From Methanobrevibacter filiformis (GTDB lineage: Archaea; Methanobacteriota; Methanobacteria; Methanobacteriales; Methanobacteriaceae): DNA of 64,000 nucleotides. Below, one piece after another: positions 39,485 to 49,447 of the stretch (positions within the stretch are counted from its first letter, which is position 1; each line of letters begins with the position of its first letter). The DNA lies in NCBI RefSeq assembly GCF_001639265.1, contig NZ_LWMT01000203.1, positions 1 through 64,000 of the forward strand, written 5' to 3'. Position numbers and translations under genes: made by a program. The notes under the pieces were generated by a model, which was given only the letters and a program-made list of their open reading frames with translations, was not told the DNA's origin and made no database searches.

Positions 39485-40987
39485 CTACTTCATAATATTC
39501 AATAATAGCTCACTTGCAGGATCCATACCTTGAGCTCCAATGAGTAAAACAACATCTTGAACTTTAGCATTTGTATAAACATCAAATAACGAATCATGCA
39601 AATTATTATAAAATTTAGAACTAATATTATTATCTGATAGCACATTTAAAAATATTTCTCTTTCTTTATCATGAACTACATTTAAATTATCCACAATATC
39701 CTCACTTGAAGATATCAAAAGGTTCACATTGTTAACATTAGAATTTAAAGAATTTAAACTTTCAGCTATTGCTTTAGAATTTAGTTCATTTATTTCAATA
39801 CCTCTAGAACCTCTAATAGCTGATACAATCCATAAATCAGTATTATTTACTAATTTTGAAGTTGCTTTAATAGTTTCTTTAATACCTTCGGGATTATGTG
39901 CAAAATCATCAATAATTAAAGGATTTTGATTTAATATTGAAAATCTTCTCTTTAATGGAGTATAAGATTTTACACCTTCAACAATATCATTAATAGCCAT
40001 ATCTAAAGATATACATGCTGAAATTGCAGCTAAAACATTTAAAATAAAATGTTTACTTTTAAATGGAAGTTCTTCTAATTTTAAAATCTCCTCATAATTA
40101 TATAAAATGATATTTTTATTAGTATCATAATATAAATAGCTAGTTTTAAGATTATTCAATTTTTTAGAATTTTTGCCGTAAAAAAAGAAAAAATTATCAA
40201 TATTATCTGAACTTAATCCATTCAAAGATCTGACAAGCAAATCATCATAGTTTAAAACCAATGTTCCTTTTTTAATAGCTTTAGCTACACCAGATGTTTC
40301 ATCAAATACCTCTTCAATTGAATTAACTAAACCAATATGATCCATTGCAATATTTGTTACAACACCAACATCAGGATTAACTGCATCGACCATAATAGCT
40401 GCATGGTCTTTCATTAACTTATTTAACCATCCTTGAACTTCAGAAACTTCAATAACTAAAAAATCAGGATTTGGATTGATTTTTGAATAGTCCACTAATA
40501 ATTTTGAAACCATGGGGTCAATTAATGTGTTGAATTCTGATTTTGCATCAGTGTTTGTAAAAGAATTAAAATGTGAATGTTTTAGAATATGATAAATTAA
40601 ATGAGAAGTAGTAGATTTGCCATTTGTTCCACTAATAACAACTTTCTTAGAGTTTGGAGCAAATTTATCAATTGTGTATTTTAATGCAAAAGCATTAGCT
40701 ATTTCTATTTTACCTACAATGATTAATGGAAAATTTAATGAATTTGCAGTTTCAATAGTTTTTATTTGAGGATTTTCACATATTATTGCCAAAACATCTT
40801 TATTTTTAGCTATTTCAATTCCTTTTTCATCAATTCGATGCCTTATTACAATGTCTCCTTTAGTTGCAGAATTTAAAACAGTAAACACACCAGAAAATTT
40901 ATTATATTTTAAATCATTAGTAATACCAACAATTTCGCCAGAAATTTCTTTAGATAAATCTGAAAGTGTTAGGTTATTATAATTCAT
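39485..40987 (-). CDS. Pseudomurein Mur-ligase-like enzyme (MurE-related)
   Basis: A 500-residue ATP-dependent Mur-ligase fold protein. The P-loop is VVISGTNGKSTTSHLIYHIL; the central domain carries TNIAMDHIGLVNSIEEV, and the C-terminal domain IIDDFAHNPEGIKETI. In pseudomurein-walled methanogens such ligases add amino acids to the UDP-linked peptide precursor. ATG 40987 is chosen because GGAG lies just before it and the upstream TTG precedes that site. It belongs with the MraY-like and ATP-grasp genes next door. Which residue it adds cannot be said. Confidence 0.85.
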   Translation of the reverse strand: MNYNNLTLSDLSKEISGEIVGITNDLKYNKFSGVFTVLNSATKGDIVIRHRIDEKGIEIAKNKDVLAIICENPQIKTIETANSLNFPLIIVGKIEIANAFALKYTIDKFAPNSKKVVISGTNGKSTTSHLIYHILKHSHFNSFTNTDAKSEFNTLIDPMVSKLLVDYSKINPNPDFLVIEVSEVQGWLNKLMKDHAAIMVDAVNPDVGVVTNIAMDHIGLVNSIEEVFDETSGVAKAIKKGTLVLNYDDLLVRSLNGLSSDNIDNFFFFYGKNSKKLNNLKTSYLYYDTNKNIILYNYEEILKLEELPFKSKHFILNVLAAISACISLDMAINDIVEGVKSYTPLKRRFSILNQNPLIIDDFAHNPEGIKETIKATSKLVNNTDLWIVSAIRGSRGIEINELNSKAIAESLNSLNSNVNNVNLLISSSEDIVDNLNVVHDKEREIFLNVLSDNNISSKFYNNLHDSLFDVYTNAKVQDVVLLIGAQGMDPASELLLNIMK

Positions 40988-41115
40988 AAAATTCTCCAAA
41001 GAGTTTTAATTAATTATAGATCATTTATAACTAAATATTAGATTAAATAATTAAGTATTTATTTAATAATTAATTATTTATTTATAATATATGTAAATTA
41101 ATTGCCTATGTTTAT

Positions 41116-42186
41116 TTAAAAATAATAGAAACTTACTAAAATTCCAATAGCTGAAACTAAAAAAGTTAAGAACCAATAGCTAACTATGATTTGTTTTTCA
41201 GATAGTCCTTTATAGTTTAATGTATGGTGTAATGGTTCAACAGGAAGTCTAATGATTTTTGCTCGGTGAATTAAACTTATTATAACTGAAACTATTGGAA
41301 CAGCTAATGCTAAAACGCCAAAATAAGGAGTATTAGTTATTAAAACTGCTGTTGCATAGCCTGCACCTAATGCAAAAGATCCAATATCTCCCATAAACAC
41401 TGATGCAGGATATTTATTAAATACTAAAAATCCTAAGCTTATTCCTGCTAAAAGAGCAAAAGGTAAGATTCCTTCAAGATTACCATGTAAATATAAGAAA
41501 ACGCCACATGCAATTGAAGCAATAGCTATTATTCCTGCGGCTAAACCATCCATCCCATCTATTAAATTAACTGAATTAATTGCCCCAATTATAGCTATGA
41601 TAACAACAGGAATAGCTAGTAATCCTAGTGAAAATCCTCCAAGTGTTGTTACAGCCCCAGTGAGAATTAAAAAAATAGCTATAACTACTTGAGTTACTAT
41701 TTTTTCCATTTCACCGATTTCAGTTTTTATAGGGATTTCATCAATTATTTTAAGTTTATTTCCAATAACAAGATCTTTAACCTGACTTTTTGCCTTTTCT
41801 GTAGCCGCCCTTGCTTTTTCACCAGGCTTTAAAGTCAATTGACCTAACTTAATAGGTATAGATGAAATATTCTCAACATGTTTTTGAACCTCTTTAATTT
41901 TAAGCCCTACAAGATCATCAATTAAACCAACAAGTCCTGCAGAAGCCATTATAAGAGAAGTTATTGTAATAAAATCATTTTTAATATATAATGAACATAT
42001 TAAAAAGACTGAAAAGAGAAATGCGATACCTCCCATTGTTGGAGTGCCTTTTTTATGTTTATGTTCCGTTACAATAGGACTATCAACTAAATTAGCATTA
42101 TTTAGCATATTCCTTATAAAATACGTAAAGAATACCGTTACAACGAAAGCTATTAAGAATAAAACTATAATATCAAATGTACTCAT
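41116..42186 (-). CDS. MraY-like phospho-peptide transferase of pseudomurein synthesis
   Basis: A 356-residue polytopic protein of the glycosyltransferase-4/MraY family. KHKKGTPTMGG is near the N terminus, followed by LIDDLVGLK, SVNLIDGMDGLAAG, FMGDIGSFALGAG and PLHHTLNYKGL near the end, the Asp and His signatures of MraY. It should transfer the pseudomurein peptide or glycopeptide precursor to undecaprenyl phosphate at the membrane. A cytoplasmic insertion of about 60 charged residues follows LIDDLVGL, longer than in bacterial MraY. ATG 42186 is used, with AAGGGAT upstream. Confidence 0.87.
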   Translation of the reverse strand: MSTFDIIVLFLIAFVVTVFFTYFIRNMLNNANLVDSPIVTEHKHKKGTPTMGGIAFLFSVFLICSLYIKNDFITITSLIMASAGLVGLIDDLVGLKIKEVQKHVENISSIPIKLGQLTLKPGEKARAATEKAKSQVKDLVIGNKLKIIDEIPIKTEIGEMEKIVTQVVIAIFLILTGAVTTLGGFSLGLLAIPVVIIAIIGAINSVNLIDGMDGLAAGIIAIASIACGVFLYLHGNLEGILPFALLAGISLGFLVFNKYPASVFMGDIGSFALGAGYATAVLITNTPYFGVLALAVPIVSVIISLIHRAKIIRLPVEPLHHTLNYKGLSEKQIIVSYWFLTFLVSAIGILVSFYYF

Positions 42187-42456
42187 CTTTATCCCTTCAA
42201 ATATGTCCATAAATTAAGAATATTAAATATAATTTATCATATATTGTTTAAATATTTTCTATTAATTTATCACATATTGTTTAAATATTTTTAAAATTTT
42301 CTATTAATTTATATTATTAAATTATGTACATTATCTTATTAATAGTTTAGCCTTAAATTAAATTAAAATAATAAAAAATAAAGAAAATTGAATAATGTCA
42401 AGTGTAACTAATTACAAAAGTAAGTTAAAAGTATAAAAATAAGTAGAAAGTAAAAT

Positions 42457-43608
42457 TTAATCTTTAAAATCTAAATGTAAATCCTCTGATAAATAAGCAT
42501 TATTATATTTTAAAAGATTATTAGCTATTTCAAAAGCTTTTTGTTTGTTTTCACCACTGACAGTTATTCTTCTGTATTTTTCAGGTCCATGAACAACCCA
42601 TGAATTTTTTTCGAATTTTTTAATAGGCTCATTACCTAAAGAACCTTTATATTCACCAATAGGAATTTCTAAAGAATAATAATTCTTAAGTGTGCTATGT
42701 ATACTCTTTATGTCAAAATCCCCATAAGCCATATCAACAAGTTTAACTAATGGATTAATACCTGTGCCCGCGGCAGACAAATATCTAGTTCCACTAGGTC
42801 TAGCATTGACTTCAATAGCATACAATTTATTATTTGAAGAAGAATAAATAAAATCAATATCAATAGTTCCTTCAGCACCTAAATTTTTAGCTATTTTAAT
42901 AGCTAACTCTTTCACAAGATTATTATCCAATCCATCAATTTCACATGGAGCAGATTTAACTTTATACAATGGATGAACACCATTTAAATTAGTTTCACCT
43001 TTATAAGCAGGTACTAATGGTAAATATTCACCATTCCAACATAAAACCTCTATAGAAATTTCAGATCCTTCAATAAACTCCTCAGCAAGAGCATTTGAAA
43101 AATTATCAAAATACTCATTTAAATCATTGCCATTAATAGCTATTTTAATATCCTTTCCCCCTTGACCATGATTCTGTTTAAGAACCATAGGATATTTAAG
43201 GTTAAGGTTAGATATATCATTAGTTTCTAAAACAGCGTAATTAGGAGTAGCAATGTCAATATTATTAAAGAATTCTTTTGTTAAACTCTTGTTGGAAGTT
43301 AAATTAATTACATATTCATTAGAAGCTATTACTGGTATGTTGTATTCTTCTTCTAATTTTTTTTTCATTATAGCAACATCCATAAGAGGAATATCAAGAC
43401 CAATTAATGGAATAACAGCACATACATTGTTAGAAATAGCTATTTTAGCAGGTTGATCCATTCCTCGATCAACGATATAATATTTATCAGCTAAATCTAA
43501 ATTTGACGAATTTTTATTAGATTCTGTTAATATACATTCAATATCTTTACTTTTAAGATAATAAGCAATATCATCAAATAGTCTCGCACCAATAAAGAGT
43601 ATTTTCAT
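42457..43608 (-). CDS. CarB-like ATP-grasp ligase of the pseudomurein cluster
   Basis: A 383-residue ATP-grasp protein related to the carbamoyl-phosphate synthase large subunit: LKQNHGQGGKDIKIAI (nucleotide loop), AEEFIEGSEISIEV, GTIDIDFIY and EVNARPSGTRYLSAAG (metal ligands). Homologues next to Mur-ligase and MraY-like genes are a hallmark of pseudomurein producers, and a ligase role in cross-peptide assembly is suspected. ATG 43608 follows TGTGAT at normal spacing; the ATG 12 bases upstream is before that site. Confidence 0.8.
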   Translation of the reverse strand: MKILFIGARLFDDIAYYLKSKDIECILTESNKNSSNLDLADKYYIVDRGMDQPAKIAISNNVCAVIPLIGLDIPLMDVAIMKKKLEEEYNIPVIASNEYVINLTSNKSLTKEFFNNIDIATPNYAVLETNDISNLNLKYPMVLKQNHGQGGKDIKIAINGNDLNEYFDNFSNALAEEFIEGSEISIEVLCWNGEYLPLVPAYKGETNLNGVHPLYKVKSAPCEIDGLDNNLVKELAIKIAKNLGAEGTIDIDFIYSSSNNKLYAIEVNARPSGTRYLSAAGTGINPLVKLVDMAYGDFDIKSIHSTLKNYYSLEIPIGEYKGSLGNEPIKKFEKNSWVVHGPEKYRRITVSGENKQKAFEIANNLLKYNNAYLSEDLHLDFKD

Positions 43609-43693
43609 AAAATCACACATAAATCAAAGTTATTTTATTAAAAATAAGTATATGAATTAAGATAGTAATAAAATTATTTATTTTGTTTATTAA

Positions 43694-44188
43694 TTATTTT
43701 ATTGAGGATATAAACAATTCTTCAAGTGTTGAAATAGAATTAAGAACAACAGAAGATATGTCTTCAGCAAATCCCATAGTTTCTGGTTGAATACCTACTA
43801 AAAGTATATTAAAATCTATTTTTGATTCTAAATATTTTATAATGACAGATAAAGACATTGAATGAGTAGAAGGTGAATAATTAGCAATTTGTTCTTTAGT
43901 AATCAACTTAATGAATCCTGGAACATCATCCATTAATATCGCATCAACAATTAAAATATGTGAGGGCTTTTCTTTAATTATTAAACCTGTGAAATTCTCA
44001 GGAACTGATCCTGCATTAACAAGAACAATGTTCCATTTTTCAAAAAAATCTAATGATAATTTAGATCCTATAGATTCTATAAAATAAGGACCTAATGAAT
44101 CATCCCCTCTTAATTCATTTCCCACCCCTAAAACTAATAATTTATCATAGTTTTCAAGAAAAGCTTTAAAGTCATTTTTAATAAAAAT
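43694..44188 (-). CDS. Hydrogenase maturation protease (HycI/HyaD family)
   Basis: A protein of about 164 residues. LLVLGVGNELRGDDSLGPYF carries the family's Gly-Asn and Asp-Asp motif, VDAILMDDVPG a second metal ligand, and STHSMSLSVII the histidine. These proteases cut the C-terminal peptide of a [NiFe]-hydrogenase large subunit after nickel insertion. The only canonical in-frame start, GTG 44197, is part of the Shine-Dalgarno AGGTGAT; normal spacing puts initiation at ATT 44188. NikR, the nickel regulator, lies two genes upstream, a sensible neighbourhood. Confidence 0.8.
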   Translation of the reverse strand: MFIKNDFKAFLENYDKLLVLGVGNELRGDDSLGPYFIESIGSKLSLDFFEKWNIVLVNAGSVPENFTGLIIKEKPSHILIVDAILMDDVPGFIKLITKEQIANYSPSTHSMSLSVIIKYLESKIDFNILLVGIQPETMGFAEDISSVVLNSISTLEELFISSIK

Positions 44189-44306
44189 AAAAATCACCTA
44201 TACAATAATATTTATATTTTATATATGTAATAATCAATTCCTCAAATTATACTACTTTAGTCATACTAAATAATATTCATTCAATTTATGAAAATTAATA
44301 ATAAAT

Positions 44307-45110
44307 TTAATAATAAACTTTAATAGATTCCAATCCTCCACCCATAACATATTCTAAAGTTATATCAATGAAATCTCCTTTTTTAACACTTTTTTCATTA
44401 ATTGGAATGCATATTGGAGGATTTAACATTGGTGTTGGACCAGAAATTAAATTATCATTGAGTTTTGTGAAAGTAATAATTTTAATACCATTAAATAATG
44501 AGTCTTTAGTTATTTTAAAGTGTAATTTAGATTTAAAATTTAGATCAATATAATTATCAAAATCAATTTCATCATAAACTACAAAATCTCCTAAAACATC
44601 ATATTCTAATGTAGAACCATGGTTTGAATCATCATATACAATATATGGATAATTCATATTTAGTGGATAAGCTATATTAATTATACCCTTTGGAATAATT
44701 ACTCCATTATCTTTTAAAAAAGGTAATATATGATTTATTACTGGAGCTTCCTCTTCATCAATTAATCCAGTATCTAACATTTCACATACGATTAAATCAG
44801 CTTTATCCTTAAAATTTAAATTTAAAACATCATCATTTATAAAATTTATATCATCAATATCTTTTAAATTTAACTTAGCCTTTTCAATAGATTTAAAGTC
44901 TTTATCAATAGCTATAACATCAACATCATATTTAGAAGCAAAAAAGGATAAAATTCCAGACCCACATCCCAAATCAAACATTTTAACTTTTAAATCATTA
45001 TTACTTTTAATTACATCATTAAAATAACTATTTATCGCTTCATTAAAAACAGCTAAACGTTCAAAATCTTTAATTAAATCATGATGATATGGAGTTGTGT
45101 GAAAAAACAT
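44307..45110 (-). CDS. SAM-dependent methyltransferase (PRMT/PrmA-like)
   Basis: A 267-residue Rossmann methyltransferase. The SAM loop is KMFDLGCGSGILSFFASKYD, with the acidic residue in VIAIDKD, and VCEMLDTGLIDEEEAP resembles the double-Glu region of protein arginine methyltransferases. ATG 45110 is used, with AGGAATTAATTTC upstream; an in-frame ATG 39 bases earlier has no such site. Its target is unknown; similar archaeal proteins are loosely annotated as ribosomal protein L11 methyltransferases. It lies between nikR and the hydrogenase protease. Confidence 0.75.
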   Translation of the reverse strand: MFFHTTPYHHDLIKDFERLAVFNEAINSYFNDVIKSNNDLKVKMFDLGCGSGILSFFASKYDVDVIAIDKDFKSIEKAKLNLKDIDDINFINDDVLNLNFKDKADLIVCEMLDTGLIDEEEAPVINHILPFLKDNGVIIPKGIINIAYPLNMNYPYIVYDDSNHGSTLEYDVLGDFVVYDEIDFDNYIDLNFKSKLHFKITKDSLFNGIKIITFTKLNDNLISGPTPMLNPPICIPINEKSVKKGDFIDITLEYVMGGGLESIKVYY

Positions 45111-45410
45111 GAAATTAATTCCTAAATAAAAATTAAATATGATATACAATAAAATAAGTAGAGTAACCCTTTAATAAATTATGATAATCCTTAATAAATA
45201 ATATAGCCCTATATAAAATCAAAATTACGGTTAAATATCATATTAATACAAAATCAAAATCGCGGCTAAACCCAATAATTAAAAAAAATAATTTAAATAA
45301 TAGTTAAAATAATAATAAAAATTAATAAAAATGTATTTTAAATTTAAATTTTAATAATAAAAGCATTTATTATGCTTATAAAATTGAAGGTTGATTAAGT
45401 TTTAATAAGC

Positions 45411-45830
45411 TTAATCTGGATCTAATTGTTCACCATTTGCAGTACTTGTGAGCTTAACATGATCGACACCTTTGAGCCTCATCATTTTTTCAGTTAACTC
45501 TCTAATACTATTTACATCACCATTAACAACAATAACTTCCATACAATACTTGTTAGTCATGTGTACATGCATACTTGTATTTATTTCATTTCTATATTGA
45601 TGTTGAACTTCTGCTAAGCTTTCCATTACTCCATTGTAATAATGATCATAGATAACAGTGATAACTCCTATTCTTTGACCTTCCATTTCATTCATCCATT
45701 GGTAACGGACAATATAATCTTTCAAAGCATCTCTAATTCCCTTAGATCTGGATTGATAGCTTCTATCTTTTAAAACTTCATCAAATTCAGCCAAAAGCTT
45801 CTTTGGTAATGACATACTTATTCTCATCAT
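45411..45830 (-). CDS. nikR: Nickel-responsive regulator NikR
   Basis: A 139-residue ribbon-helix-helix regulator (MMRISMSLPKKLLAEFDEVL, then RSKGIRDALKDYI) with a C-terminal ACT-like nickel domain. The nickel ligands are visible: His in VQHQYR, the HVH pair in SMHVHMTNK and Cys in KYCMEV. It binds operators when nickel is present and controls nickel uptake or hydrogenase genes. ATG 45830 has AAGGTTTT upstream at the right distance, so the longer TTG form is rejected. A 7-bp dyad TGATAAT-N8-ATTATCA at 45933-45954 is the only operator-like site I can point to. Confidence 0.92.
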   Translation of the reverse strand: MMRISMSLPKKLLAEFDEVLKDRSYQSRSKGIRDALKDYIVRYQWMNEMEGQRIGVITVIYDHYYNGVMESLAEVQHQYRNEINTSMHVHMTNKYCMEVIVVNGDVNSIRELTEKMMRLKGVDHVKLTSTANGEQLDPD

Positions 45831-46545
45831 GCTAAAAACCTTTTTCAAACATTTATAAATAAATTTAGAATGAATTAATCAACTAATAAAATAATACTAA
45901 TAAATAATTAATGTAATGCCTAATCAATATCATGATAATTATAGATTATTATCAGTTAAATAGTATAATATTAGTCTAACAAAAAATATATTTTAAATAA
46001 ATCTACAAAAACCTGTTATAAACCTTTTGTAAATTTTAAAACATTGAAAACTTAATATATAACAGTATTAATTTTAGATAATAACTATATAAACATTTTT
46101 ATTAAATTATTATCACTAAATTAAAATAGTACACTATCATATATAAATATTACCCTATATTACCCTATATAAAATATTCATAAACAAAACAAAAATTATA
46201 GGATAATGAAATAAGGCTTTAAAATATAAATGGAATTACATACTACTTTTTAAAAATATGATATAACTAAACAAAGTCCATTTATAAAATATATTGACTG
46301 TAACTATATAAACTCAAATTAGTATAACTCAGTGACATATTATCTATCTAAGAAAAAATAATAATTGTGCATATTAACTAATAATTTTGCATGTTCAAAT
46401 AGTATTAATTACTGAAACATACCTAAATTAAATTAGATAATAATAAATAAAAAATAAATAAGAATAGCTAAAAATATATACAATTGAATAAAAAATAATA
46501 ACAGTTTAAATGAATTTATAATTTATCAGTTTACGAGTGAATAAA
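45831..46545. other. Long divergent AT-rich region between nikR and the CBS-domain gene
   Basis: About 700 bases. Seen: the dyad TGATAAT-N8-ATTATCA at 45933-45954, a short tandem ATTACCCTAT repeat near 46150-46170, and a scattering of CATATTA motifs. No tRNA-like or C/D-box-like structure and no reading frame with a Shine-Dalgarno was found. Promoters for both genes lie here. Confidence 0.4.
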
Positions 46546-46950
46546 ATGAAAATACAAGATGTGATGAATCGAAAAGTAATTTCAATAAATGAAAATACTA
46601 GCCCAATTGAAGCATTTGAAAAAATGTATAAAAATGGAATAAGAAGATTATTTGTAATAAACAATAATGGTGATTACAAAGGAACCATATCTTACACCAA
46701 TTTAATAGGTATTTTAAACAATTTTAACAATGAAAATAGTAAGAATAATAAAAATACAATAAAAAATATAATGTCAAACACCATTATAACCATAGATGCA
46801 AAAGAAGAAATTAAAAATGCTGCAAATTTAATGCTTAGAGCAGATATTTCTGGTCTTTTAGTTGTAGATGGAAAAAAACCTGTTGGAGTCATTACTAAAA
46901 CAGACATATGCAGATTAGTAGCAGCTAATCTTTTAATTCCTAATCAATAA
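46546..46950 (+). CDS. CBS-domain pair protein
   Basis: A 134-residue stand-alone Bateman module of two CBS domains: IQDVMNRKVISINENTSPI first and IKNIMSNTIITIDAKEEI second, with GVITKTDICRLV closing. Such proteins bind AMP/ATP or SAM and regulate partners. GAGTG followed 6 nt later by ATG 46546 fixes the start. A winged-helix-like gene follows after 32 bases and is probably its operon partner. Confidence 0.85.
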   Translation: MKIQDVMNRKVISINENTSPIEAFEKMYKNGIRRLFVINNNGDYKGTISYTNLIGILNNFNNENSKNNKNTIKNIMSNTIITIDAKEEIKNAANLMLRADISGLLVVDGKKPVGVITKTDICRLVAANLLIPNQ

Positions 46951-46982
46951 TAAATATATAATAAATCCAAAACAGATCAGAT

Positions 46983-47450
46983 ATGATAACTATAACTAAA
47001 AAAGAAGAAATAATATTCAATAAAATAAAAGAATTAAACTCACAGTTCCCCAAGGGAATAGAAGAAAATATTATTAAAGAGAATCTTGATATTTACGAAC
47101 ATGAATTAACCAATACATTGAAAGAGCTAAGTACTAAAGAAATGATTCATTATAAAGATAAAAAAGTAAAACTAATAGGATTTGACAAAGAGATAACTGC
47201 AGTTAACTCCAAAAAAGAAGTTAAAAAAGCAGAATTAGATGAAAAAGAAAGAAAGTCCATTGAAGTTATTGAAAAATTAATAAATAATGATAATATCGTT
47301 TCAAAACATATTTTAGAAGGTAGTCTTCTTTATGGTGATTTAAAATTAACTAATTTTAGAATGTATCATATATTATTATCTCTCGAAAACAAAAACATTA
47401 TTGAAAAGATAAAAGCAACTCATGGAGATTATTATAAATTATTAATTTAA
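46983..47450 (+). CDS. Probable winged-helix protein, partner of the CBS gene
   Basis: A 155-residue Lys/Glu-rich protein with two segments that look like winged helices (about residues 8-60, ELTNTLKELSTKEMIHYKD; and 90-150, MYHILLSLENKNIIEKIKA), joined by a charged linker. It probably binds DNA or protein, possibly under control of the adjacent CBS protein. No strong Shine-Dalgarno is present, so translation may be coupled to the upstream gene. The family is not recognised with certainty. Confidence 0.55.
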   Translation: MITITKKEEIIFNKIKELNSQFPKGIEENIIKENLDIYEHELTNTLKELSTKEMIHYKDKKVKLIGFDKEITAVNSKKEVKKAELDEKERKSIEVIEKLINNDNIVSKHILEGSLLYGDLKLTNFRMYHILLSLENKNIIEKIKATHGDYYKLLI

Positions 47451-47472
47451 AATAAGACCATGTAACTTATTA

Positions 47473-47508
47473 AATAAGTAATACATATTGAATAAGTAAT
47501 ACATATTG
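47473..47508. repeat. Two 18-bp tandem repeats
   Basis: AATAAGTAATACATATTG occurs twice in a row between the convergent winged-helix and pheS genes. The remaining spacer includes one AATAGCTATT palindrome at 47528-47537. Confidence 0.6.
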
Positions 47509-47554
47509 AATAAGAAATTATTGAACTAATAGCTATTTATTTTAAAGATAAAGG

Positions 47555-49108
47555 TTATTCTAAAGATATTCCATTGTCTATTGGAATTTCTCTTAGCCAT
47601 TTAATATCACTTTTGTATAACATTCTTATATCAGAGATATCATATCTTATCATTGCTAAACGTTCAATACCTAAACCAAAAGCAAGAACTGGGACGTTAA
47701 TACCTAATGGTTCAAGTACTTCTGGTCTAAACATTCCAGAGCCTCCAAATTCTATCCATGCTTCTTTATCTTCAAGATAAACCTCACATTCGGTTGAAAG
47801 GTATGTGTATGGGAAATATGCTGGTCTAAACCTAACTTCAAACCCTAATTTTTTATAAAATTCTTTTAAAACACCTAATAAATTTTGATAGTTAATATTT
47901 TTATCAGCTACAATACCTTCAACTTGATGAAACTCAGGTAAATGTTTATAAGTTATTGTTTCTCTTCTAAAAACCCTACCTACAGAAAACATCTTAAGTG
48001 GAGGCTGATTTTCATGAAGAAACTTAGTTGAAATTCCAGTAGTATGTGTTCTAAGAACAGTTTGCTTTGCAATATCTTTATCCCATTTATAACCCCATCC
48101 ATCAGAACCAGTATTACCTCCATTTTCATGAAGTAAAGCTGTTTTATTAACAAGTTCATTATCAGGTAAGTACGCCTCTTTAGGATTTTTAACATAGAAA
48201 GTATCTTGCATTTCCCTTGCAGCATGATCTTGAGGTTGGAAAAGAGAATCAAAGTTCCAAAAAGCAGATTCTAAAATTGGACCATTGGATTCACTAAAGC
48301 CTAAATTTAAAAATACATTTCTAATTTCTTCAATAATTCTTCTAAGTGGATGTCCCTTACCTGGAAATATTTTAGGAAATTCAGCGTTAATATCATATGG
48401 ACGATAATTAAGGCTTTTCCAATTATTATCCTTTAATTGCTGATGTGTTAGTTGAGTAGCATCTTCTTGAATAGTTAAACCTATTTTTAAAATAGCTATT
48501 CCCAAATCAAGTAAGTGGAATTTATGTGTTTTTTTATCAATTATTTCAACAAGATTTTTTCGATCATTTAGAAGATCAAGCCCTTCTTTTAAATCATCAT
48601 CTAAATTAAAAATATCTAGTTGGTTATTTTCAAGTAAACTATTAATTAATTTTTCATCATTTCCTTGAATTTCAGTATTACTTTTACCATTTTCAGTAAT
48701 GGTTATAATTCCTTTATTTATTTTAGCCCAATCTTTCCTAACTAACCAACCAATAGCTATTTTAATATCTGACCCGCTAATTTTTGATTTTTGAGCCAAA
48801 TCTTTCATTTGAATAGAACCATTATTCGTTTCACCTAATGCAGATAAAACTTTCCTCTCTGGAAGACCATTATTAGCTATTTCTACTCCAACATCAGTTA
48901 AAACAACTTTAGAATCCAATAAGGTATTAACTTGAATAATATCTTTAGAAGCAAGAGATCCTGCTGCACTCATAACTGATTTAATACCCATATCAGTTTC
49001 AATAGCTATTTCATCAGGACTCTTATTTTCATTTTCACCTAATGATATAAGAAGCTTTTTTTCATAGATATGGAGTTCATTGATAATTTTATTAATGTTT
49101 TCATTCAT
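47555..49108 (-). CDS. pheS: Phenylalanyl-tRNA synthetase alpha subunit
   Basis: A 517-residue archaeal PheS. N-terminal winged-helix repeats (about residues 1-160) bind tRNA. The class II core has [19 protein letters not shown], motif 2 [14 protein letters not shown] and motif 3 [19 protein letters not shown]. It charges tRNA-Phe together with the beta subunit, which is not in this window. AGGCGTG lies 5 nt before the ATG. Several AATAGCTATT palindromes fall inside this gene. Confidence 0.94.
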   Translation of the reverse strand: MNENINKIINELHIYEKKLLISLGENENKSPDEIAIETDMGIKSVMSAAGSLASKDIIQVNTLLDSKVVLTDVGVEIANNGLPERKVLSALGETNNGSIQMKDLAQKSKISGSDIKIAIGWLVRKDWAKINKGIITITENGKSNTEIQGNDEKLINSLLENNQLDIFNLDDDLKEGLDLLNDRKNLVEIIDKKTHKFHLLDLGIAILKIGLTIQEDATQLTHQQLKDNNWKSLNYRPYDINAEFPKIFPGKGHPLRRIIEEIRNVFLNLGFSESNGPILESAFWNFDSLFQPQDHAAREMQDTFYVKNPKEAYLPDNELVNKTALLHENGGNTGSDGWGYKWDKDIAKQTVLRTHTTGISTKFLHENQPPLKMFSVGRVFRRETITYKHLPEFHQVEGIVADKNINYQNLLGVLKEFYKKLGFEVRFRPAYFPYTYLSTECEVYLEDKEAWIEFGGSGMFRPEVLEPLGINVPVLAFGLGIERLAMIRYDISDIRMLYKSDIKWLREIPIDNGISLE

Positions 49109-49447
49109 TTAAACACGCCTATATAAAAATTAATTGATAAATTATTAGTGATAATTTTGATAAAGTAAGTATAAGAGCTTTAATTATATCATTCTTTAAT
49201 AAATGATTTGATTATATAAATTTTTTTTAATATAAATTAATTATAATAAATAATGTATATTATTTCTACTAATTAAATTTTTTTAAAAAAAATAATATTT
49301 AAATATAAAACAAACTTTTGAAAAAGAGAAATCAAAGATTTCTCTAAATTTTCGTCACAAAAAGAAGTTTGAGCAAAACTATTTCAAAAAATAAGGATTT
49401 TAATTATAAGAAATGCTTTTATTAATACGAAAAGATAAATTATTGAT
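49109..49447. repeat. Spacer with a long copy of the hairpin repeat family
   Basis: At 49311-49385 CAAACTTTTGA and GAAGTTTGAGCAAAACTATTTC flank a segment AATCAAAGATTTCTCTAAAT that also occurs at 20768-20818. The rest of the spacer is AT-rich and without genes. Confidence 0.5.

Noticed and set aside
45933-45954. TGATAAT-N8-ATTATCA dyad upstream of nikR as a NikR operator
   Set aside because: A/T-only 7-bp dyads are common at this base composition and it does not match a known NikR site, so it is mentioned only as a weak candidate.
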